From the NCBI RefSeq assembly GCF_029407905.1, contig NC_073633.1, forward strand, positions 27,294,501 to 27,358,500: a stretch of DNA of 64,000 nucleotides, in the 5' to 3' direction. Every line of letters begins with the position of its first letter. Position 1 is the first letter of the stretch. Source of the stretch: Bubalus kerabau (taxonomy: Eukaryota > Chordata > Mammalia > Artiodactyla > Bovidae). Positions 1 to 12,289 of the stretch are shown in pieces. The notes beneath the pieces were generated by a model that was not told the DNA's origin, did no database searches, and saw only the letters and a program-made list of their open reading frames with translations. Position numbers and translations under genes: made by a program.

Positions 1-112
1 TCTTGCCTGGAGAATCCCAGGGATGGGGGAGCCTGGTGGGCTGCCGTCTCTGGGGTAGCACAGAATCGGACACGACTGAAACGACTTAGCAGCAGCAGCA
101 GCAGCAGCAGCA
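1..112 (+). repeat. BOV-A2 SINE, 3' half
   Basis: The window opens inside the second monomer of a BOV-A2 SINE. It shows the typical caaggcaagaa/ggagaatccc, gggctgc and gacacgactga blocks and ends in an (AGC)n tail of about eight units. The 5' part lies outside the window. Confidence 0.85.
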
Positions 113-750
113 TCATATGAAATGTCACACACACACCCAAAAAACAACAACTTGAAGTCATCACTTTCCAGGTCTTGGTTTTTTGCCTGTTTGAGTGACC
201 CAAACCTTTATTCCAGAAAGATCTGAGTTTTCAATGGTCCTGTTTTAGTTTTGATTGCTGATGTTTTCCATTAAGCTTAACCACTGGACATGAAAGTAGT
301 AAGCGGCTCCAAATACAGTATTCTTTGCTTCCACTCTATGAAAGCAATCCAATATCCTCTTGTTATTCAAGATCAATCACTCCAGCTAATAGGTTCTTTA
401 TTCTTCCATGTTGATTTTATGGCTAGAGAGCCCAAAATATCCAGTCTCATTGTCCATTGACTGGAGCCATTGTTTTGCCTTCTGGTGAAAGAATTCTTCC
501 CATAGGGACTAAGATGTCCAGATCTACATGCATAAAGTTGCCAGCTTGGAAAACTATTAAAGTTTTTTTTTAATGGATTATTAGGTGTAACAGTGAGAGG
601 AACCACTCCCTCCTTTTGATTCCAGGTCCCATGTATTCTGGCTACATGGAGATAGTAACATACGATGGTCTCTGATTCAAAGCACATGCTGAACTCTGTT
701 ACACACAGAGCCATCCTATCATGTTGTCTTCCAACTGGTACTATCTAGAA
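113..750. other. Intergenic, nothing recognised
   Basis: AT-rich unique-looking sequence. No V-segment motif, RSS or clear repeat family was seen on either strand. Confidence 0.5.
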
Positions 751-1060
751 AGTGAAAGTCGCTCATTGGTGTCCAGCTGTTTGTAACCCTATGGACTACG
801 CAGTCCATGGAATTCTCCTGGCCAGAATACTGGAATGGGTAGCCTTTCCCTTCTCCAGGGGATCTTCCCAACCCAGGGATCGAATCCAGGTCTCCCACAT
901 TGCAGGCAGATTCTTTACCAGTTGAGCCACTAGGGAAGCCCAAGAATACTGGAGTGGGTAGCCTATCCCTTCTGCATCAGATCTTCCTGACCCAGGAATT
1001 GAACCGGCATCTCCTGCATTGCAGGTGGATTCTTTACCAGCTGAGTTACCAGGGAAGCCC
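751..1060 (-). repeat. Bov-tA SINE with doubled tRNA-derived half
   Basis: A minus-strand Bov-tA SINE runs from the BovB-derived end (agtgaaagtcgctc) to the tRNA-derived head (read here as cactagggaagccc near 940). A second, diverged copy of the tRNA-derived half follows immediately and ends in accagggaagccc at 1060. The second half is either a partial duplication or an abutting fragment of another insertion. Confidence 0.8.
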
Positions 1061-1738
1061 TAGTTAATTACTGGAAAAGTCCAAATTGCTAACTTCATAG
1101 ATAAAGTAGCTCAAGATTTTCATTTTATTCCTAATATAATTTATTATTGTAGACAACTTCTAAAATCATACAATCATATAAATAACAATGAATTATTAAT
1201 AAAAAGAAAGAAGGGAGGGACCCAGGGAGGGAGGAAGACCACTCTGATTTCACAGGCAGAGTTAGGGTTGGGAGGTTGGATTATGATCTCCCAGCTGCTT
1301 GGGGTCCTTGGTGTAGGACTTCTTTTTCTTCAAACTCAGCTTGAGTTCAAAATTAAAGGAAACACTTCAAATCAAAAACTTCTCCTAGGTAAAGTGCCCC
1401 CTGTAGTCCTACAGGACGTGTGGTTTAACCAATAACAGAGTCACCTGGAAAGAGAGGTAGAATAGAGTGTGATCCAAAAACAGAAAGGAAGGGTGGGAGG
1501 GAAAGAGACATTAAATGAGCATACATTTCTTGTGCTTAATTGTGTTTTTCCAATACCCCATTTGCTTTCCTTATATTTATCCAGCAATCACTTAAACACA
1601 TTTACTACAAACCATATCAGTAGGTCCTAAAATTATTATTATTTTCAGACTCACCATTTAACTAAGATAAACCATGGTTACAATCTACTCGTTCTCTTTA
1701 TATTTTGAGAGCTCCTATGTATCTCTTTACACATTATG

Positions 1739-1951
1739 CTGCTGCTGCTGTTTAATCATGAAGTCATGTCCAACTCTTTGCGACCAGTGGACTGTAGCCC
1801 ACCAGGCTTCTCTGTTCATGGGATTTTCCAGGCAAGAATACTGGAGTGGGTTGCCATTTCCTTCTCCAGGGGATTTTCCCAACCCAGGGACTGAATCCGC
1901 ATCTCCTGAATTGGCAGGTGGATTCTTTACCACTGAGCCACCTGGGAAAAA
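1739..1951 (-). repeat. Bov-tA SINE
   Basis: Minus-strand Bov-tA/BOV-A type SINE beginning with a (CTG)n run and ending in gagccacctggg. The flanks 1061-1738 and 1952-3048 are AT-rich intergenic DNA in which I see no gene. Confidence 0.85.
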
Positions 1952-3048
1952 CCCCTCATACATTATAGTGTAGGCCAAATAGGCAACCAGAAAACTCCCT
2001 CCTCCTCCTTCTCCTCTTTCTCTAGAGTATTCATTATGTTCCAAGTCCTTAAGAACACAAGGACTATAAAAACTTCATATACAATTCTTCCCATCCTAGA
2101 CAAAACATGGATCACAAATTTATACTGGTTCCAGTATCATCCTAGTATTCATTAAAATTCTTATCAATATTCTAGCAGAGTTTGAATTGCTAATCTTACT
2201 ACCTGATTAATTATGACAATTTTAATATATAAGAATCAAACTGAAACATTTTAACAGTGAAATCATACAAGAACAGGGTGAAAGCAAGGCAGGGGGAAAA
2301 AATGTCCATAGCTGGAAGAAAGTAGCAAAGCAGTTATATTCACAAATTTCTGATGTAGATTTACAGAATTTAAGAGAATACCAAAAGAATGAGAAGCTAC
2401 CTTTATAACTGAGAAAAAGTCTTTAGATATGATGAATTTAAATCTCCATTCTCCTTAGGTACTATTCTTAAAGAGTTGCCAGAACTAATATGACTATAAC
2501 AGTTTTCTAATCCCTGTAAGATTCTAATCAATCTCTTAGTGTTAACCAACTTCAGAAGTCCTCCTAAGTTAAATAAATATTCAGAGAAAATATTCTAACA
2601 CTTTGTGACCAACACAGTGAGACCCAGGGGGAAAAAAAAATTCAAGAAAATTGTCTGTGACTGACCAAGTTAAGGAGGCAAATTTTCAGGGAAAGAACGT
2701 GAGCAGTTCATCTTTAGTTTTCTGTCTTGAGTGAGACTCAAAGTGGTAAATGAAAACCCATACAGTTAATCCCTTAAAACAGTCAACCTCAAGGCAAGTC
2801 CTTAAGCATCTAATTAGTACATGATAAGAACATCATTCTAGGATCTTAACTATTTATTGTTCTGTGGTTTCTAAAGCAAGTAAAAAGTTCCCAAAAATAA
2901 AATTTACCAGACATGGAACTGTAGGCTTATATAAAAGTACCTCTGCCTGCTCAGCTCTCTTTGCCTCATTGGCAATCATATAGCAAAAGATTGTTTAAAA
3001 TAAAACAAGAAGCAATCTTGAGTGTCTGAAAACTCCACTACCATGAGT

Positions 3049-3087
3049 GGTTTGTGTTCAACTCCTCCTGCAGTCCCAGGCACTGTG
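3049..3087 (-). other. 23-bp-spacer RSS of TRAV8 (3.1 kb)
   Basis: Read on the minus strand, a perfect heptamer CACAGTG (3081-3087) is followed by exactly 23 bp and the nonamer ACACAAACC (3049-3057), one or two bases from the consensus ACAAAAACC. It directly abuts the V coding end. This is the expected 23-RSS of a TRAV gene and supports functionality. Confidence 0.93.
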
Positions 3088-3538
3088 GCACTCAGTGCAC
3101 AGAAGTACTCAGCTGAGTCACTCCAATGGGCTGAGAATTTCCTCAGGTTGAAGGAAAAATCATTGCTCTTAAATTCAGCCATGAAGCCTCTAATGCCTTG
3201 AACCACGGTGTTCCCTGCAAAGTACTTGAGGAGCAGCTGGGGTCTTTGCCTGGGGTACTGGACGTACCAGAAGAGATAGGGAGTTCCACTGTAGGAATAG
3301 TTACACTTCAGCTCCAATGAGGTTCCTTCAGAGACCAAAACAGGGTCATCAGGCTGGGTCACTGACTGGCCTCTGGAATCTCCTGCAAAATCAATGTCAT
3401 GTCAGTAAAAGCAATGCAGACATCACTGTGAAAAGAATTGTATTTGTAGTAAGAGTCTGTAGAACTACAGACCACTAAGAAATTTTACTCACTCAGGGCA
3501 AATATCATCCCCAGTATTGAGATGAGCAGCAGCAGCAT
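3088..3538 (-). CDS. TRAV8: TRAV8-family V segment, apparently functional
   Basis: T-cell receptor alpha variable segment that joins a TRAJ gene to encode the variable domain of a TCR alpha chain at the T-cell surface. L-part1 is 3493-3538: an ATG and a hydrophobic leader MLLLLISILGMIFAL, then a GTGAGT donor. The intron is 110 bp, and the V exon is 3088-3382 after a TTTTGCAG acceptor. The reading frame is open across the join and enters the mature part near GQSVTQ. Cys23 (LKCNYS), Trp41 (LFWYVQYP) and Cys104 (AEYFCALS) are all present. Leader and FR2 match the known TRAV8 pattern, which separates it from TRAV9. The RSS is excellent. Functional status is inferred from sequence; the exact member number cannot be given. 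Confidence 0.92.
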
Positions 3539-3970
3539 GGCTGAGCAGTGGAAACGCTGTGAAGTCTTTTCTGAATGATCTCTCCTGAGCAGACAGGAAA
3601 GTGGCAGGAAAAAGTAGTTTAAGGCTGGACAAGGTCCTTGCTAAGATAAAAATGCAAAAGCTGCTAAGATGAGCCTGCAGCTTTCTGATGTTTGATGTCT
3701 GATTCCTCTCTCTTGCCTCTGCAAAGAACTCAGCAAGCTGCAGGGAGGAAGGACTGAACAGAAGAAGCTGAACAAGATCTTTAGTTTGTGCACATCGCCC
3801 TCTGAAGGCCAAATGTAGAACAAAGATCCCAAGGCCCCACAGAGAGCTAATCAGTGTCTTCCTTTTATTTTCTGAGCTATATCAAAAACTTCTGTCTTCC
3901 CAATATGTTTTTACCATCCCAAATTTATGATGGTGTGTTAGTCCTAGAGTCTACAGAAAGTGAAGAAAAG

Positions 3971-4175
3971 AAAGTGAAGTCACTCAGTCGTGTCCAAATC
4001 TTTGCAACCTCACAGATTGTAGCCTGCCAGGCTCCTCTGTCCATGGAATTTTCCAGACAAGAGTACTAGAGTGGGTTGCCATTTCCTTCTCCAGGCGATC
4101 TTGCCCACCCAGGGATCGAACCTGGGTCTCCCGCATTGCAGGCAGGCACTTTACCACTGAGCCATCAGGGAAGCC
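3971..4175 (-). repeat. Bov-tA SINE
   Basis: Complete minus-strand Bov-tA SINE about 430 bp upstream of the TRAV8 start, from aagtgaagtcactcag to ccatcagggaagcc. Confidence 0.88.
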
Positions 4176-4554
4176 TATAGAAATTAGATGTCATATAAAA
4201 GTAGAGTAACAAGTTACTTTCACTTAGAAATCAGTTTATAAAAGGTATCTCAGAGTTGGAATTTGAGTCTATGAGAATCTTTGAAATTAGGCTAAATGCC
4301 TCAGACACTTCTGTCATGGCAGTGATGGAAGAAGGCAGAGATGTTTTCTTTGACTAATGCTCATGAGTCCACATGATGCTTGTGAAATCTTTTAGATGTA
4401 AAGACAGGGCCCAAAACTATAAGACATTGATGAAGAAAATTGAAGGAGACACAAATAAATGGAAAGATATATTGTTCTCATGTATTGGAAGAATTAATAT
4501 TGTTAAAATATTCATACTACCCAAAGCAATCTATAGGTTCAACACATGCAGGCG

Positions 4555-4751
4555 TGCTCAGTGCTGTCCAAATCTTTGCAACCTCACAGATTGTAGCCTG
4601 CCAGGCTCCTCTGTCCATGGAATTTTCCAGGCAAGAATACTGGAGCAGATTGTCATTCCCTGCTCCAGGGGATCTTGCCAACACAGGGATCGAACCCACA
4701 TCTCCTAAATTGGCAGGCAGATTCTTTACCACTGAGTCACCTGGGAAGCCC
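4555..4751 (-). repeat. Bov-tA SINE inserted in L1
   Basis: Minus-strand Bov-tA inside the L1 fragment. The L1 target is duplicated on both sides: ATAGGTTCAA before and ATAGTTTCAA after, a target-site duplication with one later change. The SINE is therefore younger than the L1. Confidence 0.87.
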
Positions 4752-4939
4752 ATAGTTTCAATGTAATCCGTATCAAAATGCCAATGGCACTTTTCACAGA
4801 AATAGAAAAAATAATCTCAAAATTTTTATGGAACTAAAAATAATCCTGAATATCCAAAGCAATCTTGAGAAAGAATAGCAAAGTAGGAGGCATCACACTT
4901 CCTGACTTCAAGCTATATTACAAGCTACAGCAATAAAAC

Positions 4940-5076
4940 TGTTTGCTGCTGCTGCTAAGTCCCTTCATTCGTGTCTGACTCTGTGCAACCCCATAGACTG
5001 CAGCCCACCAGGCTCCTCCGTCCATGGGATTTCCCAGGCAAGAGTGCTGGAGTGGGCTCCCATTTCCCTCTCCAAA
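4940..5076 (-). repeat. BOV-A SINE inserted in L1
   Basis: Short minus-strand BOV-A monomer with a (CTG)n start. It is flanked by a direct repeat AAAACTGTTT on both sides, the target-site duplication, so it also post-dates the L1. Confidence 0.85.
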
Positions 5077-5487
5077 AACTGTTTGATATTGACATAAAAA
5101 CAATCACACTGATCAATGGAAAGGAATAGATAGCCCAGAAAAAAAGTCACATATATATGACCAGTTAATTTACAATAAAAGAATATACAATGGATCAAAG
5201 ACAATGCTTTCAATAAATGGTGATGAGAAAACTGCACAGTCACATGCAGAGGAATGAAAGAGCACCCCCATTATACTCCATTAAAAAATCAACTCAAAAT
5301 GGTTTAAAGTCTTGATCATAAGACCTGAAAACATAAAACTCATAGAAGAAAACATTAAGCTATTTTCAATGACATATATGCACTATGAAAGCATTAAAGT
5401 AATGAAATAAGTCAGAGAGATACAGACAAGTATTTAATGATATTACTTATATATCGAATCTTAAAAAAGAAAAAAAAAACCGTATGG

Positions 5488-5987
5488 AGAACAGATTGGA
5501 TATTACAGAGGTAGTGGTCAGTACTTGGGTGCAATCTCAAAATCTGCGGAATGATCTCTGTTCGTTTCCAAGGCAAACCATTCAATATTACAGTAATGCA
5601 AGTCTATGCCCCAACTACTAATGCCGAAGAAGCTCAAGTTGAATGGTTCTAAGAAGACCTACAAGACCTTTTAGAACTAAGGCAAAAAAAAAAAAAAAAA
5701 AAAAGATGTCCTTTTCATCATAGGGAACTGGAATGCAAAAGTAGGAAGCCAAGAGATACCTGGAGTAATAGGCAAGTTTGGCCTTGGAGTACAAAATGAG
5801 GCAGGGCAAAGGCTAACAAGAGTTTTGCCAAGAGAACACTCTGGTCATAGCAAACACCCTCTTCCAACAACACAAGAGAGACTCTACACATGAATATCAC
5901 CAGATGGTCAATAGTGAAATCAGATTGCTTATATTCTTTGCAGCCAAAGATGGAGAAGCTCCATACAGTCAGCAAAAACAAGATCAG
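5488..5987 (+). mobile_element. BovB LINE fragment, endonuclease region
   Basis: Plus-strand BovB sequence coding for remnants of the endonuclease domain (FQGKPFNI-, GNWNAKVGS-like stretches), broken by stops and an A-run at 5683-5704. Its last ~107 bp are repeated at 6328-6434. About 340 bp of unassigned sequence (5988-6327) separates it from the next BovB piece. Confidence 0.8.
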
Positions 5988-6327
5988 ATCTACTGCTTTG
6001 GGTCTAGAATTTTGGTTTTGTCCTCTCCTCACTTTACCTTCTAGAGGATTCTGTCACCTAATTAGGTTAAAAAGTTGGTTCTGCCATGAAAATATTATTG
6101 TGTTTCACTCAAATGAACCTAAGTTAATTAGGGTACACTGTCATAACCAAGATCTCCCTCCTTCCACCCCAAAATGCACTGGCTTAAAGAATGTTACTGC
6201 TCTCTCAAATAACCACCTCTATTTAGGTGAGAGATCGGGGTGACACAGCAAATCTGCTCCATGCAGTGATTCAGTGGTGCAGGCTCCTTCCTTCTTGGTG
6301 CTTTTTCATCCCCTAGGGTATTGCCTT

Positions 6328-8382
6328 GACTCTACACATGGACGTCAGCAGATGGTCAATACCAAAATCAGATTGATTCTATTTTTTGCAGCCAATATGG
6401 ATAAGCTCTATACAGTCAGCAAAAACAAGACCAGGAGCTGACTGTGGCTCAGATCATGAACTCCTTATTGCCAAATTCAGACTTAAGTTGAAGAAAGTAG
6501 GGAAAACCACTAGGCCATTCAGGTATGACCTAAATCAAATCCCTTACAATTATACAGTGGAAGTGACAGATAGATTTGAGGGATTTGATCTAATAGACAG
6601 AGTGCCTGAAGAATTATGGAAGGTGGTTTGTAACATTGTACAGGAGGCAGTGATCAAAACCATCCCCAAGAAAAAGAAATGCAAAAGGCAAAATGGTTAT
6701 CAAGGAAGTTTTACAAATAACTGAGAAAAGAAGAGAAGCTAAAGGCAAGGGAGAAAAGGAAAGATATAGCCATCTGAATGCAGAGTTGGAAAGAACAGCA
6801 AGGAGAGTTAAGAAAGCCTTCTTAAGTGAACAATGCAAAGAAATAGAGGAAAACAATAGAATAGGAAGGACTAGAGGTCTCTTCAAGAAAATTAGAGATG
6901 CCAAGGGAACATTTCATGTAAACATGGGCACAATAAAGGATAGAAATGGTATGGACCTAACAGAAGCAGAAGATTTTAAGAAGTGGCAAAAATACACAGA
7001 AAAACTATAGAAAAAAGATCTTAATGACATTAATGACCAGGATGGTGTGATCACTCACCTAAAGCCAGACATCTTGGAGTGTGAAGTCAAGTGGGCTTTA
7101 AGAAGCATCACTATGAACAAAGCTTGTGTAGGTGCTGGAATTCCAGCTGAGACATTTTGAATCCTACAAGATGATGATGTGAAAGTGCTGCCTTCAATAT
7201 GCCAGCAAATTTGGAAAACTCAGCAGTGGCTACAGGACTGGAAAAGCTCAGTTTTCATTGCAATCCCAAAGAAGAGCAATGCCAAAGAATGTTCAAACTA
7301 CCACACAATTGCACTCATTTCACTCGCTAGCAAAAGAATGCTCAAAATTCTTCAAGTGAGGCTTCAACAGTATGTGACCCAAGAACTTCCAGATGTTCAA
7401 GTTGAATTCAGAAAAGGCAGAGGATCCAGAGATCAAATTGCCAATATCCACTGGATCATAGAAAAAGCAAGAGAATTCCAGAAAAATATCTACTTCTGCT
7501 GCACTGACTACACTAAAGCCTTTAACTGTGTGGATCACAACAAACAGTGGAAAATTCTCAGATATGGGAATTCCAGACCACCTTGCCTGCCTCCTGCAAA
7601 ACCTGTATACAGGTCAAGAAGCAACAGTTAGAACCGGACATGGAACAGCAGACTGGTTTCAAATTGTGAAAGGAATACATGAAGGCTGTATCTTATCAAC
7701 CTCCTTATTTAACTTCTATGCATAGTACACCATCAGAAACAGTGGGCTAGATGAAGCACAAGGTGGAATCAAGTTTGCAGGGAGAAATACTGATACCTTC
7801 AGATATGCAGATGACACTGCCCTTATGGCAGAAAGCAAAGAGAAACTGAAGAGCCTCTTGATGAAAGTAAAAGAGGAGAATGAAAAAGCTGCCTTAAAAC
7901 TCAAAGCAGAGTCATTACTTTGCCAACAAAGGTCTGTCTAGTCAAAGCTATGGTTTTTCCAGTATTCATGTATAGATGAGAGAGTGGGACCATAAAGAAG
8001 GCTGAGCACTGAGGAATTGATGCTTTTGAACTGTGGTGTTGGAGAAGACTCTTGAGAGTCCCTTGGACTGCAAGATCAAACCAGTCGATCCTAAATGAAA
8101 TCAGTCCTGAATATTCATTGGAAGGACTGACGCTGAAGCTCCAATACTTTGGCCACCTGATGTGAAGAGCTGACTCATTAGAAAATACCTTGATGCTGGG
8201 AAAGATTGTAGGCAGGAGGAGAAGGGGACAACAGAGCTTGAGATGGTTGAATGGCATCACCAACTCAATGGACATGAGTTTGAGCAAGCTCCGGGAAATG
8301 GTAAAGGACAGGGAAGCCTGGCATGCTGCAGTTCTTGGGGTCGCAAAGAGCCAGACATAACTGAACAACAACAACAACAACA
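6328..8382 (+). mobile_element. BovB LINE fragment, reverse-transcriptase region to 3' end
   Basis: Plus-strand BovB copy from the end of the endonuclease region through a degenerate reverse transcriptase (DYTKAFNCVDHNK, then RYADDTAL-like) to the 3' end. The tail is an unusual (CAA)n rather than the pentamer tails of the other copies. There is an internal deletion near 7905 and many stops, so it is an old dead copy. Confidence 0.88.
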
Positions 8383-8578
8383 AAGTGGTCAGAGATGTTG
8401 GGAGAAATGAATGAAAGTGGCAAAAAATAAGACAGAGTCCATATTGATGAGAGTAGTGCTGCCAAGTGGAAAGAAGTAACTCTGGTTAGGAAGGCTTTGC
8501 CTTAAGCACTTAAGGAAATACAATTACAGAAATCTCTGTGGCTAGAGGAAATACAACCATACCAAAAGACCAGTCTCT

Positions 8579-8704
8579 GGGACTTCCCTAGTGGTCCAGT
8601 GGTTGACTCCACACTACCAGTGCAGGGGGCACAGGTTTGATCCTTGGTCAGGGAAGATCCTGCATGTCACAAGGCCAAAAAAAAAAAAAAAAAAAAAAAA
8701 AAAG
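8579..8704 (+). repeat. CHR-type tRNA SINE
   Basis: Plus-strand SINE with the head gacttccctagtggtccag and the body ggttgactccacactaccag, ending in a ~28-bp poly(A). This is the short CHR-2-like family of Cetartiodactyla. Confidence 0.8.
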
Positions 8705-10057
8705 AATTATCTCTGAATATCTGAGAATGGAGAAATTCTTTGTTTTCTATATGACTAATGAGGCCCTCTGACAAAAGTCAGAAAACTTATTTTGTTTGAT
8801 TCCAGGAGAATGAGCCCAGTCCTCTCCTGGGGATTTTCATTCATGGGTTCCTTCCTGTCAAGGCTGACTTTCATGTAAACGATTTAGTAATCTGTCAGTT
8901 TGTAAATTTGTAGTCTGTAATTGTGGCCTTCTGATTCCTAGTCCTGCATAGTTACCTCTCATTTCATCCAAATTTCCTCTTAACTAAAAAAGTAGAAATA
9001 GCAAGAGAATAAACCAAAATCCTTAAGAGTAAAAATATTAGGGATCATGTAGAGATGAGAGATTTATACATATTTCCAGAATACAGAAAGTAAATGGGAT
9101 CATATTGAGGATGAAAGTTAGGATAGGAAAAAAAAATAGTAAAAAATAAGCTATGAGGAGGAATTCTTGCTGGCTTTTAGCAGTCACTCTATCTCCTCTC
9201 AGTATTGCTGGGTACTGGCAAAACCCGGCATACTTAAATTCAGTGTCCATGGGACTGTTTGAAGCCTTGGAAAAGTGCTATTTCCTCTGCACTGGAAGAA
9301 TGCAAGGAAATTCTGCAATTATCTATGGTGGTAGAAGAAACATCTCATAGTTGAACAAAAGAGGAGAAATAGAATATTCTCCTTTAAAGATGATGACAGG
9401 ACTCTAAGACATATATTGATTGCCAGAAAGAATAATGAGTCTTCACAGACAGCTCAGAACACCAAAAACCATGGTTCATTAAAAACAAGCAAAAATGAAG
9501 ACATTGAAAACTTAGGAAAGAGAAACTTGAAAACGAAACAGCTCTGTTTTAGGTACTGAAAAGACCTAGCCTTTCAGTTGTCATATGCTTTATCACGCTC
9601 TTGTGAACTGATGGAAAATTCTTAGTTTTTAAATTTTAGAAAAAAAAATTAAGTTCAAGCACAACTGAAAAATATAGTTGTCAGCACACCTAGCCTAGAG
9701 GAAATGCTTTAAAAGTTTTTCAAGATTGAAGGGAAATACCTCATGTCAGACACAGTATCAGAGGAAAACTCCCTGGTATCAGAGGAAACTGCATCTTCAG
9801 GAATGAAGGAAGAATACTAGAAAAGGTAAACAGCTGATAAATATAAGACCCCTTACTTATTCTTCCATTAAGCCTTAAAACTATATAACTATTTAAAGCA
9901 AAAGTTATAACATTCTGCTGTAAGATTTTCAGTGTCTGTAAATGTAATACATATGGACAATTATAAAAAAAAAAAAAAATCAGTACTGGTGGATAAAGAG
10001 ACATATTGTACAAGATTTCAACATTTTCCATGAAACAGAGCAATATTAACTCTAACT
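8705..10057. other. Intergenic, no gene seen
   Basis: AT-rich sequence without a V exon, RSS or recognisable repeat. Short open frames here have no family signature. Confidence 0.5.
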
Positions 10058-10266
10058 GGGCTTCCCAGGTGGCTCAGTAGTGAAGCATCCGTCTGCAGTG
10101 CAGGAGAAGCAGGTTCGATCCCTGAGTCAGGAAGATTCCCTGGAGAAGGAAATAGCAACCCACTCCAGTATTCCTGCCTGGGAAATCTCATGGACCGAGA
10201 AGCTTGGCAGGCTACAGTCCATAGGATCGCAAGAGTTGAACACAACTTAGTGACTAAGCAACAACA
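10058..10266 (+). repeat. Bov-tA SINE
   Basis: Full-length plus-strand Bov-tA from gggcttcccaggtggctcag to a (CAA)n-type tail. The following 10267-10984 is AT-rich intergenic DNA with no gene seen. Confidence 0.88.
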
Positions 10267-10984
10267 AGAGTAAGTTTAACTAGACTCTGAGTAATAGGCA
10301 TGTATGTTGTAACCACTAGAAAAAGTGTTAAAAAGTATTAAAGTAACCAAAAAATCAAGAAAAAAGGGGCAAGAAAAACAACAAAAAAGATGGATCAAAC
10401 AGAAAATCAATGATAAAGCAGTATACCTCAGTCCATGCAAAGTAATCTGTAACAACATGCAGCTGAATTTCTGGGGGAACCTTTGGGGGATGGTGGAAAG
10501 ATTCATCACCTTGATTGTGATGATAGTGTCACAGGTATATACATATGTTAAGACTGATCAAATCATAGGTTTTAAATATGTGCAGTTTATTGGACCTCAA
10601 ATCACAAATTAATAAAAGGCAAATGTCATAACTAATACATCCAGTTCTTGTGTTGATCAATTTGTATCCCTTCTACAGTTCCCAACATGAATCCAAGATG
10701 ACCTAAAAAATAACTCTTCTTCCTATTCCAATATCCAATTCCTAAGGACAATATATCTTGAAATTTTTTATATTATTGTCCTTGAGACTCTCCACTATCT
10801 CAAGGTGGGGATGTGGGAAGAAAAGCCAACAAGATCATCTTAGAGTCAGATCTATCACTGCTCAAAACTTCTGTTTAAATTAATGTCCAGTCCCCTCTTT
10901 GCTACTGACAATGTAATATACATACATCTACACAAGTACCTACAACATTAATCTACGTTAATACCTAAGACAGGTGTCTCAAGA

Positions 10985-11480
10985 AACTGCATTTGAGTCC
11001 TGGTTCTCCTACTAACTTGGCTTCCCTGGTGGCTCAGAACGTAAAAAAATCGTCCTGGAATGTGCGAGACCCAGGTTGATCCCTGGGTAGGGAAGATCCC
11101 CTGGAGAAGGAAATGGCAACCCACTCCAGTATTCTTGCCTGGAGAATTCCATGGACAAAGGACCCTGGCGGGCTACAGTCCATGGGGTCGCAAAGAGTCG
11201 GACATGACTGAGGAACACACTTCTGCTACTATATGTGATCATGGATAAGCAGCTTATTCTCTTTGTGCCTCAGTATCCTCATTTATGAGACTGGCATGAA
11301 AATATATATACCAGTGTTTGAGAGAATTAAATGATTTGATGCACATTAAAGACTTAGAAACAGTGTGTATAGCAAGGAGTAAGACCTCTATCAGCATATA
11401 AACTCTAATAGGGCAGCAAATTTTGTATGTTCTCTGTACTGTCTCTTAGACTATGATCTGATACTGAGTAGGCACAAATA
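10985..11480 (+). repeat. MIR SINE split by a Bov-tA
   Basis: An ancient MIR SINE can be followed through ctcctactaactt, then tctttgtgcctcagtatcctc and gagaattaaatgatttgat to a final ataagtctttattgaat. A Bov-tA (11018-11217) sits inside it. The assignment rests on the conserved MIR core and is moderate. Confidence 0.55.
11018..11217 (+). repeat. Bov-tA SINE
   Basis: Plus-strand Bov-tA from ttggcttccctggtggctcag to cggacatgactgaggaacac, inserted in an older MIR. Confidence 0.88.
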
Positions 11481-12250
11481 AGTCTTTATTGAATACATTT
11501 TCTTAATGAAAAAAAATGGTAGCCTTTTTGTGGTAGAAGAAATGGGTTTTCCAACCCTTTCATTAATTTAACAAATATGTGAAGAGATTTTACTATGATG
11601 CAGTCACTATTCTAATTACAGTGAATGTAACAATTGTGCGTTAATATGTATGGAGAACATCAGTCTATGTCTAACATGCAACTCCCCCAAAATAAACTGT
11701 AAGAAATGTTCTGTCCTTACTTGCCATACGTGTAGTCATACATAGGACTCCCTCCTCCTCCTTTCTTTCTTAAATTTCTTCCTTCCTTTAAGAGGCTAAT
11801 GTTTCTTGGGATGAAGTTTCTCTAGAAATCACCCCTTCTTGCCCTAGATACCAGAGAGCCATTGAGTATTTGCTATCTCGTCTATTGCAGGTGTATCTTT
11901 AAACACAATATTTCCCTAGATGATCTGGGGCACAGTCAGGGGGTTAGAACTTTATGCAAGGATAACATATAGACATTTCATTCATTGCAGATCTTATGCT
12001 TGTAAAATTACAAATTGCATCCCTGATTAAGGAACCATGGTGACAGACTCTCATCATTAAGGCATCTTGTATGAAGCATGTTTACTTATTTTTCTGCTGT
12101 CTTCTTAGAGTTGATTTGGGGGACTTTCACACCAGCAAGAGTTCTGGAGTAGGTATTGGGTGGCAACACAGTAGCCTACCTCCTGGTTCCTAAACCAAAG
12201 TGGATCATAAGGTCAGACACTCAGCATCCAGGTCCCCCATTGCTGCTCAG
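11481..12250. other. Intergenic 3' flank of the TRAV9 pseudogene
   Basis: No gene, RSS or clear repeat identified. It is moderately AT-rich. Confidence 0.5.
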
Positions 12251-12289
12251 AGTTTCTGCTCAGCTACCCCTGAAGTTTCTGTCACTGTG
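12251..12289 (-). other. 23-bp-spacer RSS of the TRAV9 pseudogene
   Basis: Minus strand: heptamer CACAGTG (12283-12289), 23 bp, then nonamer GCAGAAACT (12251-12259). The signal is still good although the V exon it serves is broken. Confidence 0.85.

Larger units (their letters stand above)
4373..5475 (+). mobile_element. L1 LINE fragment (3' part of ORF2), two SINEs inside
   Basis: Plus-strand sequence matching the C-terminal part of mammalian L1 ORF2 and its 3' flank, such as aaagatatattgttctcatg, tttatggaactaaaa and acttcctgacttcaagctat. It has no usable reading frame and is split by a Bov-tA and a BOV-A insertion. It ends near an A-rich stretch just before a BovB copy. Confidence 0.8.

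Noticed and set aside
1674..2044. Open frames on both strands near 1.7-2.0 kb, and similar ones at 4.5, 10.1, 11.1, 43.7, 48.4, 54.3 and 61.4 kb
   Set aside because: All are translations of Bov-tA/BOV-A SINEs.
5988..6327. Possible exon between two BovB pieces
   Set aside because: The open frame there spans a repeat boundary and shows no known motif.
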